Below, piece after piece: positions 55,498 through 64,000 of a stretch of 64,000 nt of DNA (the stretch's first letter is position 1; every line of letters starts with the position of its first letter). The notes beneath the pieces are model-generated. The model was not told the DNA's origin. It ran no database searches and saw only the letters and a program-made list of their open reading frames with translations. The DNA is from Chloroflexota bacterium. Its GTDB lineage: Bacteria; Chloroflexota; Anaerolineae; JAAYEA01. The translations under genes and the position numbers were made by a program. The stretch spans positions 1 through 64,000 of the forward strand of contig JAIOAV010000006.1 in NCBI GenBank assembly GCA_019873665.1, written 5' to 3'.

Positions 55498-56676
55498 ATG
55501 GACGAAACACCATTGCCCTGTTCGAGAGACACTGTACGCACAGAATCTGTCAAGCGGGCCTTTGGGGGTATAAGAGCGAATATATGCCGTGAGGGAACTT
55601 CTTGTCTGCCGCGGCATACCATGCACATCTCCGCCATTCTGGTGATCGCGCTGGTCGTTTTGGCCACCCGCATTGACATATCCTCATGGGAGTTAGGCCC
55701 AACGCCGGAAGCAGTCCAATCGCGCGCAGACCGCGTCATCCTCAGTTCTCGCGGCGGTCAGCGCATCACCGAAGAGACCGGGCTGACTCAGCTGGGATTG
55801 TTGCGCACCACGGCCGGCGAGCGCCGCACCCCCACACCGGTTCAATTGGTCGCAGTCAGCCCCACCAGCGAAGTCGCCTGGACGGGAGGGCCAGTAGCGG
55901 AGGCAACTACCGTCATAGAGGTGGCCGCACGCACAGAGGTGATCACCTATGTTGTGCAAGCCGGCGATATTGTAGGTAGCATCGCTCAACGTTTTGGGGT
56001 CAGCAGCGATAGCATTGTCTGGGCCAACGCCAAGCTGGAAGGAAACCCCGATCTGCTCCAGATCGGCCAGGTGCTGACGATCCCGCCGGTGTCCGGCGTA
56101 TTACACACCGTGCAAAAAGGTGATACGCTGGAGGCGATCTCAAAACGGTACAAGGCCTCTATTGAAGACATTATGGCTTGCCCGATGAACAAGCTCACCG
56201 ACGCCCAGATCCTGATCGAGGGGCAGTTGCTGATGGTGCCCGGCGGCGAGAAGCCATACGTGCCCAAGGTGGTGAGCAGTTGGAGTGGCCCCGTCCCACA
56301 GAACGCGACCAAGGGCACGGGTGTGCTTGGCTGGCCGACCACCGGCATCATCACGCAGAGCTACTGGAACCTGCACCGCGCCATTGACATCGCCTGGCAG
56401 CGTGGGACGACGGTGGTTGCCGCCGATTCGGGGTTCGTCATCGAGGTCGGCAACTCTCCTGGCGGCTATGGCGTCTATGTGGTCATTGACCACGGCAATG
56501 GCCTGCAGACATGGTATGCGCACCTTGACGCGGTCTATGTGTCGCAGGGGCAGTCGGTCAGCAAGGGGCAGAAGCTAGGCCCGATGGGCAACACGGGCAA
56601 GTCAACCGGCCCGCATCTGCATTTTGAGGTGCGCAAGAACGGTGTGCAGATGAATCCGCTGAACTACCTGCCGTAA
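55498..56676 (+). CDS. LysM / M23 (LytM) peptidase family protein
   Basis: Two LysM (YVVQAGDIVGSIAQRFGVSSDSIVWANA; HTVQKGDTLEAISKRYKASIEDIMA); M23 HRAIDIAWQRGTTVVAADSGFV...HGNGLQTWYAHLD...GPHLHFEVRKNG. Confidence 0.94.
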   Translation: MDETPLPCSRDTVRTESVKRAFGGIRANICREGTSCLPRHTMHISAILVIALVVLATRIDISSWELGPTPEAVQSRADRVILSSRGGQRITEETGLTQLGLLRTTAGERRTPTPVQLVAVSPTSEVAWTGGPVAEATTVIEVAARTEVITYVVQAGDIVGSIAQRFGVSSDSIVWANAKLEGNPDLLQIGQVLTIPPVSGVLHTVQKGDTLEAISKRYKASIEDIMACPMNKLTDAQILIEGQLLMVPGGEKPYVPKVVSSWSGPVPQNATKGTGVLGWPTTGIITQSYWNLHRAIDIAWQRGTTVVAADSGFVIEVGNSPGGYGVYVVIDHGNGLQTWYAHLDAVYVSQGQSVSKGQKLGPMGNTGKSTGPHLHFEVRKNGVQMNPLNYLP

Positions 56677-56687
56677 TCACGCAAGTG

Positions 56688-56720
56688 AAAAGAGCCTACC
56701 ATTAGTGGTAGGCTCTTTTT
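56688..56720. terminator. Bidirectional terminator
   Basis: AAAAGAGCCTACC-attagt-GGTAGGCTCTTTTT. Confidence 0.9.
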
Positions 56721-56733
56721 GTTCACCGACGCC

Positions 56734-57309
56734 TCACAAGAGGCTATATGATGCTGTGGGATCATAGGCCTGCAGCGCCTCGCTGAGATATCGCCGGGCG
56801 TGATAGAGCCGCGATTTGACTGTTCCCACCGGACAGGCCAACCGTTGGGCAATCTCCTCCAAAGAGAGCCCCTGCAGATAGTAGAGCACAATGACAAGCC
56901 GGTGGTTTGGGCTCAGCGTGCTCAGGCCATGGTGCACCGCTGCCTGCATTTCCCCCTGAACGCTCGCCGCCTCCGGCGAGCGCGTCGGCATCCGCATGTC
57001 TGGGACGCCGTGCAGAGGGACGGCACGCCAGACGCTCTGGCCGCGCACGCGACGCAGATGGGTGAGACTCAGGTTTATCGTTACGCGATGCAACCAGGGA
57101 CCGATGGTGGGAGCGGCATGCAGACGGTCGAGGTTGGCATAGGCGCGCATAAGGCAATCCTGAACCACCTCCTCTGCCGCACTGGGGTCTTGCGTCAGGG
57201 CGAGCGCCGTGCGATAGAGGAATGAGCGATACCTCTCGTACAACTGCGCAAATGCGTTCGCGTCGCCGCTGCGCGCTTGCGTGATGAGATCAGCATCTTC
57301 CGGTTTCAT
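56734..57309 (-). CDS. ECF RNA polymerase sigma factor
   Basis: DANAFAQLYERYRSFLYRTALALTQDPSAAEEVVQDCLMRAYANLDRL...LSPNHRLVIVLYYLQGLSLEEIAQRLACPVGTVKSRLYHARRYL. Confidence 0.92.
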   Translation of the reverse strand: MKPEDADLITQARSGDANAFAQLYERYRSFLYRTALALTQDPSAAEEVVQDCLMRAYANLDRLHAAPTIGPWLHRVTINLSLTHLRRVRGQSVWRAVPLHGVPDMRMPTRSPEAASVQGEMQAAVHHGLSTLSPNHRLVIVLYYLQGLSLEEIAQRLACPVGTVKSRLYHARRYLSEALQAYDPTASYSLL

Positions 57310-57697
57310 GACCCGCTCCAGATGGCCGGCAGGCACGGAGCGCCGCGCTGATCTCTTGCAGGGATCCGCCTTTGCGCAGAAACGCCTTGATGCCGGCCGA
57401 TTGTGCCTTGGCGCGCGAGACGGGATCATCGTGGATCGTCAGCGCTACCACCGCACACGGCAGCCCACGGCGCGTGATCTCGCGGGCAGCGGCCCAGCCA
57501 TCCAAAAGCGGCATCTGCAGGTCCATTAGGACCACGTCCGGGCCCAACCGTGCGGCCATCTGCACCCCTTCCAGGCCATTGGTCGCTTCGCCGACAACCT
57601 CCAGATCGCCCGCCAGGCTGAGAAGCGCGTGCAGGCTCTGTCGCACACTTGGCACGTCATCCACGATGAGAACGCGCAGTTTGCCCAAGTCGTTCAC
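57290..57697 (-). CDS. Single-domain response regulator (receiver only)
   Basis: LRVLIVDDVPSVRQSLHALLSLAGDLEVVGEATNGLEGVQ...VVLMDLQMPLLDG...VALTIHDD...AFLRKGG; no output domain. Confidence 0.92.
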   Translation of the reverse strand: MNDLGKLRVLIVDDVPSVRQSLHALLSLAGDLEVVGEATNGLEGVQMAARLGPDVVLMDLQMPLLDGWAAAREITRRGLPCAVVALTIHDDPVSRAKAQSAGIKAFLRKGGSLQEISAALRACRPSGAGHETGRC

Positions 57698-57802
57698 TAC
57701 TCCGTTCAGCCTTCCATCCTCGGTCCCCTCGTCGTGATTATTCGCATTCTAGCACAAGAACAGGTCTCCCACATCGGGAATAGGCCTCATCTTGGGGTAA
57801 CG

Positions 57803-57828
57803 AAAAGGCCGATCTTGTGATCGGCCTT
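57803..57828 (-). terminator. Intrinsic terminator (minus)
   Basis: AAGGCCGATC-acaa-GATCGGCCTT-TTCG, downstream of the NarL-type regulator. Confidence 0.7.
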
Positions 57829-57874
57829 GAGGCGGAAAATGCCAGGACTCTGGGCGTAGGTCTGCAGGCCGAAG

Positions 57875-58555
57875 CTATTCTCCGCGATCCACTTCCTCAG
57901 CGTCTGTGGAAACAATGCCCTTTTTGAGCGCATAGATAGCCGCCTGTGTGCGATCCGCCAGATGCAGCTTGCTCAAGATGTTGCTCACGTGCGTCTTGAC
58001 GGTTTTGGGGCTCAGGAAGAGTCGGGCAGCGATGTCCCGATTGCTCAAGCCCAGCGCGATGAGCGATAGCACCTCCAGTTCGCGTTCGGTCAGATCATCA
58101 CGCTGAAACGCTGTGCCCGTGGGATCGCTGAACTCGCGCATCAGTTTTTTCGCGATCTCGGGATGCAGCGGTGTCTCCCCCCGGTGCACGGCGCGAATGG
58201 CATCACTGAGCTCGGCAGGGGTTACGTCCTTCATCTGGTAGCCTACCGCCCCCGCTTTGATCGCCGGAAAGACCTTGTCATCCTCCGCAAAACTCGTCAG
58301 CACCAGCACTTGCGTGCCTGGGCTCAGCTTGCGCGTTTCGCGGATCGCCTGAATGCCGTCCATATGCGGCATGACCAGATCCATCAGCACGACATCGGGT
58401 AGGAGCTCTCTAACCATAGCCACCGCTTCTTGGCCGTCGCTAGCCTCGCCAACGACCTCGATATCATCCTGCAATTCCAGAAAAGAGCGCAGCCCCTGTC
58501 GCACAATGGCATGATCATCTACCAGCAGTACAGAGATTTTCTCCTCTTGTGTCAT
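57875..58555 (-). CDS. NarL/LuxR-family response regulator
   Basis: ISVLLVDDHAIVRQGLRSFLELQDDIEVVGEASDG...VLMDLVMPHMDG; LTERELEVLSLIALGLSNRDIAARLFLSPKTVKTHVSNILSKL. Confidence 0.96.
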   Translation of the reverse strand: MTQEEKISVLLVDDHAIVRQGLRSFLELQDDIEVVGEASDGQEAVAMVRELLPDVVLMDLVMPHMDGIQAIRETRKLSPGTQVLVLTSFAEDDKVFPAIKAGAVGYQMKDVTPAELSDAIRAVHRGETPLHPEIAKKLMREFSDPTGTAFQRDDLTERELEVLSLIALGLSNRDIAARLFLSPKTVKTHVSNILSKLHLADRTQAAIYALKKGIVSTDAEEVDRGE

Positions 58556-58575
58556 TTGTGCCTCTCCCGCTTGGC

Positions 58576-61296
58576 TTATTCTCGCGGCGTCATCCCCTGG
58601 AGGGGAATCCGCACATGTACACAAGTGCCTTCACCCGGCTTGGCCGTCACATCAAAGATCCCCCCCAAGAGCTCGGTGCGGTCGCGCATGCTGACCAGCC
58701 CGAACGCATGGCTATCGTGTGCCAGGGAAGCCGGGTCAAAACCGACACCGTCATCGCGAATCGTCAGTGATACCTCGTGGTGGTCTCGCACGAGAGCGAT
58801 CTCGGCATGTCTCGCCTGGGCGTGTTTGATCACATTTGCCAGCGCCTCCTGCGCGATCCGATAGAGTGTCTGCTCGAGATCGCGCGGCAGCGGGGTTTCG
58901 CCCGCCAGATGCAGGGTAACCGGGAGCTGGTAGCGGCGTTGCACGATATCCGCGTACCGCTGCAATGCCGAGTCCAGATCCTCCTCACCCAGGTGTGGCG
59001 GGCGCAGCTCATAGATGAGAGAGCGCATCTCGGCCAGCGCATCCTGCGCTACTTCCTGCAAACGCTCGATGATCTGCCGGGTGCGATCTACATCCTTTGT
59101 CAGCAGTGCGTTCGCCGCTTCCGCATTCAACACGATGCTGAACAGGGATTGGGTCACCGAGTCGTGCAGCTCGCGGGCAAGACGGTTTCGCTCCTCCACC
59201 GTGGCCAAGTCACGGCTCCGCTCATAGAGCCGGGCATTCTCGATCGCCACCGCCACCTGATCCGCAAAGGTTTGCAGCGCGTCCAGGTCAACGGCGGCAC
59301 ATGCGGCGAGATCGTGCGTGCGAATCTCCAAGATTCCAATGACGCGCGCGGCGATCTTGATCGGGACCAGGATGCCACCCGCCGCCTCTCCAGCGCGGTC
59401 GCGCGGCTCAATGCTCAACACCCGCTCGCCGGCAGCGACGACGCGGCCCATCTCTCCCTCGAGGGCAGAGAAACGGCTGCTGAGCGGCATGCATGCGGCA
59501 GAGTCCCCGGCCACGGCGCGGAGCACCAGTTCTTGGCCCTCTTCCTCCCGCAGCAGAATCCTCACGCAATAGTAATCGAAGGCCTCCTGCAACGCCTGCG
59601 CCACATATGGCAGCAGCTCGTGAAGGCTGAGGATCTGCGTGATGCGCCGGTTGATCTCGTTGATGACCTGTAACTGGCGCACCCGCGTCTGCTCTCGGGC
59701 AAAGAGGCGAGCATTCTCCACAGCCACCCCGATTTGCTGGCCGATGGAGGTCAGCAGCCCTATCTCGTGCGGCGTGAACTCGCGATAGGAAGGGCTGGCC
59801 ACAAAGAGCACTCCCAGGACGCCACCCTTGGCTGGCAGTGACACCGCTGCCAGAGACCGCACGGGAGCCTCGCCGGAAGTCAGCGCCTGTAGCCGCGAGA
59901 GGGCGGACGCATCGGTGAGCACCAGAGGTATCTTGCTCTGCAACACGCCACCGGGAAACTCGGCATCCACCGGACACGTCGCGGTCTCGGGCATCACGTC
60001 CGGGCCCAGACCTGTCTGTGCCGCAAGATATAGCCGCCGCGAGTTCTCCTCCAGCAGATACAGCCCGCCGGTTCTGACGCCCATCGCCTCGGTAGTCTGC
60101 GCCAGGGCACTATCCAGAATCCTCTGCAAGTCCAGCGTCCGGCTCACGGTCGCGGCAATGGCGTTCAGCGTGGAGAGCTCGCGTGTGCGTTCTTCCACCT
60201 TGTATTCCAACGTGGCATACGAGGCGGCCAACCGCCGCGACATCATATTGAACTGATGGGCAAGCCGCTGCAACTCGTCGCCGGTGTTCACGCTAACGAT
60301 GTGCGTGAAATCGCCATTGGCGAGCCGCTCGGCGCCTTCGGCCAGCGCCGTGATGGGGCGGGTCATCCGCTGAATGCCGAGATAGACGAACACCAGCGGG
60401 ATCAAAAGGCTCACCAACAAGGAGGCCAGCAGAAGCTGGGTGAACCGGCGGATCGGCGACATCGCTTGATTCCAGTCTTCCTGCACGAGCAGCGCCCATC
60501 CCGCTCCCGGGACCGGCGCATAGCCGACGATCAGCGCCTCTCCAGGTCGCCGCTCGATGATGGCGGCGCCTCCCCGCCCATAAAGCGCGCGTTTGACGGC
60601 ATAGAGGTACGAGAGATCAGTGCCCACCTGCGACGCATCGGGGTGAAAAAGCACCCGTCCCTCGGCGTCCACCAGATACGCATAGCGCTGCTGTGAGACA
60701 CCCACCTTGAGCATCTCGGCATAGATGGGGCTAAGCTGCGGATAGTTCATCTGAAAGACGCCAGCGACCATACCCCCCGGCTGGCCGTCGCTATCGAGAA
60801 AGGGCACACCCACGAGTGTCATATCCTGGCCGAAGAGCGCGCGGTCGCTCATCAAGCCGGAATAGACCACCGCCGCGCCGTGCTGGAGCTCCACGAAGTA
60901 CAGCGTGTCGGACAGGTCATGGCCGATCCAGTCAAAGCGCAGGGGTTGCGACCACATGATGACGCCCTTGGCGTTGGCGATCACGATGCCGCCGTCGAAG
61001 GGATAGAGCCGGTTGCCCCACCTCTCCAACACGAGGCGCTGCCGCCCCGTATCTAGGGAACGGATGTCCTCTTCTTGGGCCAGCTCCGCCAAAAGCCTCT
61101 CGTACACCTCGAGATTTTCGCCCAAGCGCGTGGCGGCTTCCATGGCCAGATAGGCGTATCGCTCCTGGATGAGCTGCTGCGATACACGCTTGTACACAAA
61201 ATAGGTAACGCCGCTGACGGCGATCAACACGATCGCCGTGGGGACGAGGGCAAGCCAGATGATCTTGGTGCGCAGAGAGCGCTGTCCGCTGAACAA
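58576..61296 (-). CDS. Sensor histidine kinase (Cache-like, HAMP, GAF x2, HisKA_3, HATPase)
   Basis: TM/Cache N-terminus, HAMP (RMTRPITALAEGAERLANGDF), GAF regions, RNRLARELHDSVTQSLFSIVLNAEAA, ARHAEIALVRDHHEVSLTIRDDGVGFD. Confidence 0.95.
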   Translation of the reverse strand: MFSGQRSLRTKIIWLALVPTAIVLIAVSGVTYFVYKRVSQQLIQERYAYLAMEAATRLGENLEVYERLLAELAQEEDIRSLDTGRQRLVLERWGNRLYPFDGGIVIANAKGVIMWSQPLRFDWIGHDLSDTLYFVELQHGAAVVYSGLMSDRALFGQDMTLVGVPFLDSDGQPGGMVAGVFQMNYPQLSPIYAEMLKVGVSQQRYAYLVDAEGRVLFHPDASQVGTDLSYLYAVKRALYGRGGAAIIERRPGEALIVGYAPVPGAGWALLVQEDWNQAMSPIRRFTQLLLASLLVSLLIPLVFVYLGIQRMTRPITALAEGAERLANGDFTHIVSVNTGDELQRLAHQFNMMSRRLAASYATLEYKVEERTRELSTLNAIAATVSRTLDLQRILDSALAQTTEAMGVRTGGLYLLEENSRRLYLAAQTGLGPDVMPETATCPVDAEFPGGVLQSKIPLVLTDASALSRLQALTSGEAPVRSLAAVSLPAKGGVLGVLFVASPSYREFTPHEIGLLTSIGQQIGVAVENARLFAREQTRVRQLQVINEINRRITQILSLHELLPYVAQALQEAFDYYCVRILLREEEGQELVLRAVAGDSAACMPLSSRFSALEGEMGRVVAAGERVLSIEPRDRAGEAAGGILVPIKIAARVIGILEIRTHDLAACAAVDLDALQTFADQVAVAIENARLYERSRDLATVEERNRLARELHDSVTQSLFSIVLNAEAANALLTKDVDRTRQIIERLQEVAQDALAEMRSLIYELRPPHLGEEDLDSALQRYADIVQRRYQLPVTLHLAGETPLPRDLEQTLYRIAQEALANVIKHAQARHAEIALVRDHHEVSLTIRDDGVGFDPASLAHDSHAFGLVSMRDRTELLGGIFDVTAKPGEGTCVHVRIPLQGMTPRE

Positions 61297-61380
61297 CCGA
61301 TCCTTCCTCTCTGGGCGTCTATGGTTTGGTCTCTAGCGTATATTACGCCGCGTGCCATGCCAGGGCAAATCGCCAGCCAC

Positions 61381-61417
61381 AAAAAGAGGCTGCCACCACA
61401 GGCTAGTGGTGGCAGCC
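61381..61417 (-). terminator. Intrinsic terminator (minus) after the amidinotransferase-family gene
   Basis: GGCTGCCACCA-ctagcctg-TGGTGGCAGCC then CTCTTTTT on the minus strand. Confidence 0.8.
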
Positions 61418-61448
61418 CCGTAGCCACGCAATGCGCGCCGATATACGC

Positions 61449-62390
61449 CTAGTCTTCGCGCTTCAGAAAGACAGTCATGCAGTGAACCGCACCCCACCCC
61501 TTCATGATCTCATATAGAGGCACCTCGATGACAGTGACGCCCGCGTCTTCCAGCACGGCGCGCGTCTGTGGGTTGCCCGCCGGCAGCACTACCTTGCGCG
61601 GCTCCAGCGCCACCATATTGCAGGCGAACGTCTTTTTCACCTCGTCAATGGAGGGCGCTTCCAGAATTCGATAGCCGCGCTCTTTGAGCGCCGCCCAGAC
61701 GTCATATGGCATCTGCCAGGAGAACATGATCGCCAGGTCGCGGTCAATCAGGTTCATCAGGCCATCCACATGGGCGTGTCCGTACGGGATCTGGAACGGG
61801 ATGAAATACTTGACACCCATCTCACTGAGCACCTCGCGCACCTGGCGCAGCCCCACCTCGTTGGCGCGCACGCCGGAGCCCAGGATCACCGTCTCGCGGT
61901 TCACCCAGAGACAGCACGCACCTTCAAAGATCCCCTCGCCGCTGATGGTGCGGACGATGGGCACGCCCAGCTTTGCGAGCGCCAGCGCCGCATACCGCTC
62001 CTCGCCACGGCGCGCCTCCAGTGCGTGGCGGCAGACGATCGCGCCTTCGGGCGTCATGAGGATCGAGTCGCGCATGTAGAGCGAATTGGGGCGGTTCGGA
62101 TGCGCCTCTTCCACGTAATAGACCCGCACGCCATGTTGTCGGTAGATGTCGGCCAGGTGATCTTGCTCCTGGCGCGCCTTTTCCGGATCCATCGCCGCCA
62201 GCCAGCGCCACCGCGCCGGATCGCCGATGTTCTCGATCTCGCGGCCCGGGCGACGCAACAGCACCGCCTTTAGCTTGCCGACCTCAGACGCGACTCCCCA
62301 ATCGCCACCCCAATGGGTTTTGATCTCTTCGGCGAAGGACGTTTCGTGAGCGAACCACTTTTCCTCTCGTTCGAGATATTCGACGCTCAT
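61449..62390 (-). CDS. Arginine deiminase / DDAH / amidinotransferase superfamily protein
   Basis: NSLYMRDSILMTPEGAIVCR, GEGIFEGACCLWV, GHAHVDGLMNLIDRDLAI, C-terminal WGAVHCMTVFL (Cys motif). Confidence 0.88.
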   Translation of the reverse strand: MSVEYLEREEKWFAHETSFAEEIKTHWGGDWGVASEVGKLKAVLLRRPGREIENIGDPARWRWLAAMDPEKARQEQDHLADIYRQHGVRVYYVEEAHPNRPNSLYMRDSILMTPEGAIVCRHALEARRGEERYAALALAKLGVPIVRTISGEGIFEGACCLWVNRETVILGSGVRANEVGLRQVREVLSEMGVKYFIPFQIPYGHAHVDGLMNLIDRDLAIMFSWQMPYDVWAALKERGYRILEAPSIDEVKKTFACNMVALEPRKVVLPAGNPQTRAVLEDAGVTVIEVPLYEIMKGWGAVHCMTVFLKRED

Positions 62391-62532
62391 CCTCCCTCCT
62401 CAACGCGCAGAGTGAACAGGGGTGATTATGCGCCAAGTGGGCAGCGACGTCAAGAGGCCAACCAATGCCCGCGATACGCTATGGTTTGACTAATCTCTGT
62501 AAATGACTATACTTAACGCAGCGAAACGCCGG

Positions 62533-62617
62533 GGAGGGATGGCAGAGCGGCCTATTGCGGCGGTCTTGAAAACCGTTGTGGGGCGACCCACCGGGGGTTC
62601 GAATCCCTCTCCCTCCG
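62533..62617 (+). tRNA. tRNA-Ser (anticodon UGA)
   Basis: GGAGGGA...TCTTGAAAACC...long variable arm...TTCGAAT...TCCCTCCG; CCA not encoded. Confidence 0.93.
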
Positions 62618-62640
62618 TCGTTCGGTTGCTGGCATCGTGT

Positions 62641-62731
62641 GGGGAGGTGCCGGAGAGGCCGATCGGGGCCGCCTGCTAAGCGGTTGTAGGGGCTAATACC
62701 TCTACCCAGGGTTCGAATCCCTGCCTCCCCG
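62641..62731 (+). tRNA. tRNA-Ser (anticodon GCU)
   Basis: GGGGAGG...CCTGCTAAGCGG...long variable arm...TTCGAAT...CCTCCCCG; CCA not encoded. Confidence 0.94.
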
Positions 62732-62765
62732 TGCCCGACGCGACTGCGTCGGAACGATTGACTGT

Positions 62766-62839
62766 GCGCCTGTACCTCAATTGGATAGAGGAACGGTCTA
62801 CGAAACCGTCTGCTGTGGGTTCAAGTCCCGCCGGGCGCA
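62766..62839 (+). tRNA. tRNA-Arg (anticodon ACG), copy 1
   Basis: GCGCCTG TACCTCAATTGGATAGAGGAACGGTCTACGAAACCGTCTGCTGTGGGTTCAAGTCCCGCCGGGCGCA. Confidence 0.95.
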
Positions 62840-62887
62840 CCTGTAACTAGCTAGACAAATGTGGTCTCGCGCCACCATATCCGTCAT

Positions 62888-62961
62888 GCGCCTGTACCTC
62901 AATTGGATAGAGGAACGGTCTACGAAACCGTCTGCTGTGGGTTCAAGTCCCGCCGGGCGCA
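62888..62961 (+). tRNA. tRNA-Arg (anticodon ACG), copy 2 (identical)
   Basis: Same 74 nt as copy 1. Confidence 0.95.
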
Positions 62962-62966
62962 CACGA

Positions 62967-62998
62967 AAACAGCGCACGCATGTGAACGTGCGCTGTTT
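62967..62998. terminator. Bidirectional terminator between the tRNA cluster and the CcdA-like gene
   Basis: AAACAGCGCACG-catgtgaa-CGTGCGCTGTTT. Confidence 0.8.
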
Positions 62999-63019
62999 GT
63001 CTTCTTCGCGCGCTGCCAG

Positions 63020-64000
63020 CTAGAGCGCGCTATACAGCAGCCACCCCGCAAGCACCAAGAAGAGGAGCGCGGTGCCCAGCTTGATGGTCGCAGCATGGGT
63101 GCGGATGAACTTGGTCAATTGCGCCGCGGTGGTCCCATAGTAGGCGAGCACGAAAACCACAATCAGCGGCGCTACGAAAAAGAGGTTATAGAGCACCAGA
63201 TAGAGCAGCGCCTGCGCGCGCAGCTCTGGCACGCTCAGGACAAAGATGATCGTCGGCAGGTACACCTGCCCGGTACACGCCAACTCGATCAGCGAGACCA
63301 CCACGCCCGTCACAAACGCCACCGGCATATAGGCGCTCGCTCCCTGGCTGGTGCGGATGACCGCGTTGATACGCTGGCGCAGCGCTTTGGGCAGGCTGAG
63401 CGTCATCTCCTCCGTCTGGCGGCGCCGAGCTTTGAGATAGTCCAGAAAGCTGATCACCGCCAACGCGCCGCAGAGGATCGCCGTGATGATATAGACCCAG
63501 CGGCCGATCCGCGCGAGAAAGTCAAACGCCCCCAGCACTTTGGAAAGGCCTAGGCCCACCGCCAGATAAGCGAGGAATACACCGCCGGTAAATGCCAGCC
63601 CCACCAGGAGCACCTCCCGCCCCCGGCGACCGGCAAGTGTCAAGTAAGAGATAAAGAAGATGAGCGTGGCAAAGGCGCACGGGTTCAGTCCGTCAATCAG
63701 CCCGGCACCGAGCACCGTCAGCACGCCCAAAGATCGAAAACGCTGTATGATGGTCTCGCTCGCCTCTTCTGCCGCGAACTCCTCCCATACCGCGGAGGCC
63801 CCTGTATCCTGATATTTGGCGAGCAACGCCTCCAGGCTGTCCAGGTGGATGCCATCGCCGACAAGGGCATCGCTCCCCACAAAGACCGCCGGCGCTGTCA
63901 GGCGCAGATTCTCCGGCACGCCGGCGCGCTGCCCCAACCACTCGTTCAGCGCGGCGTACTCCTTGACATCAAACTGGGCCACCTGCAGGCCAGGGTACCG
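63020..64000 (-). CDS. Cytochrome c biogenesis/DsbD (CcdA-like) membrane protein with N-terminal thioredoxin/glutaredoxin-like domain; N-terminus outside the window
   Basis: GAGLIDGLNPCAFATLIFFISYLTLAGRRGREVLLVGLAFTGGVFLAYLAVG plus TM helices; the frame stays open upstream of 63982 to the window edge (RYPGLQVAQFDV...). Confidence 0.85.
   Translation of the reverse strand, partial: RYPGLQVAQFDVKEYAALNEWLGQRAGVPENLRLTAPAVFVGSDALVGDGIHLDSLEALLAKYQDTGASAVWEEFAAEEASETIIQRFRSLGVLTVLGAGLIDGLNPCAFATLIFFISYLTLAGRRGREVLLVGLAFTGGVFLAYLAVGLGLSKVLGAFDFLARIGRWVYIITAILCGALAVISFLDYLKARRRQTEEMTLSLPKALRQRINAVIRTSQGASAYMPVAFVTGVVVSLIELACTGQVYLPTIIFVLSVPELRAQALLYLVLYNLFFVAPLIVVFVLAYYGTTAAQLTKFIRTHAATIKLGTALLFLVLAGWLLYSAL

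Noticed and set aside
1-64000. Looked for anti-phage defence, toxin-antitoxin, integrase/transposase or phage genes
   Set aside because: None recognised; gene content is chromosomal housekeeping, signalling, transport and surface functions.

Overview
The window is a dense, high-GC bacterial chromosomal segment with no rRNA, CRISPR array, or recognisable transposon or prophage. Gene content and architectures (Ycf45/SpoIIIAA-like R3H ATPase, DHH-CBS-CCA nucleotidyltransferase, DUF2723 protein, Thr/Pro-rich linkers) suggest a Chloroflexota-like host; that assignment is inference. Housekeeping genes include priA, rsmG, gmk, tmk plus a c-di-AMP receptor-like gene, infC-rpmI-rplT, thrS, rho and a CCA-adding enzyme. 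There are also ABC and MFS transporters, several two-component and ECF sigma systems, and surface glycosylation and proteolysis genes. RNA elements: a selenocysteine tRNA (selC, UCA anticodon, 8-bp acceptor stem, 6-bp D stem), two tRNA-Ser, two identical tRNA-Arg(ACG), and a T-box leader upstream of thrS with a plausible ACC (Thr) specifier. The least ordinary signals are: (i) a zinc-ribbon/pseudokinase/seven Ig-like-repeat protein coupled by TGATG to an MFS transporter and a DUF362 gene; (ii) a PRC/MgtE-N/CBS protein without a channel domain, next to an Nramp-like transporter whose canonical metal-site motifs are replaced; (iii) a DUF362-TIM barrel fusion; (iv) an internally duplicated Cys-containing small protein overlapping a flavoprotein gene; (v) a standalone receiver overlapping an ECF sigma gene; (vi) a degenerate receiver beside a HK/RR pair; (vii) infC with an apparent AUC start codon. 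All family names come from reading motifs by eye; no database search was run.
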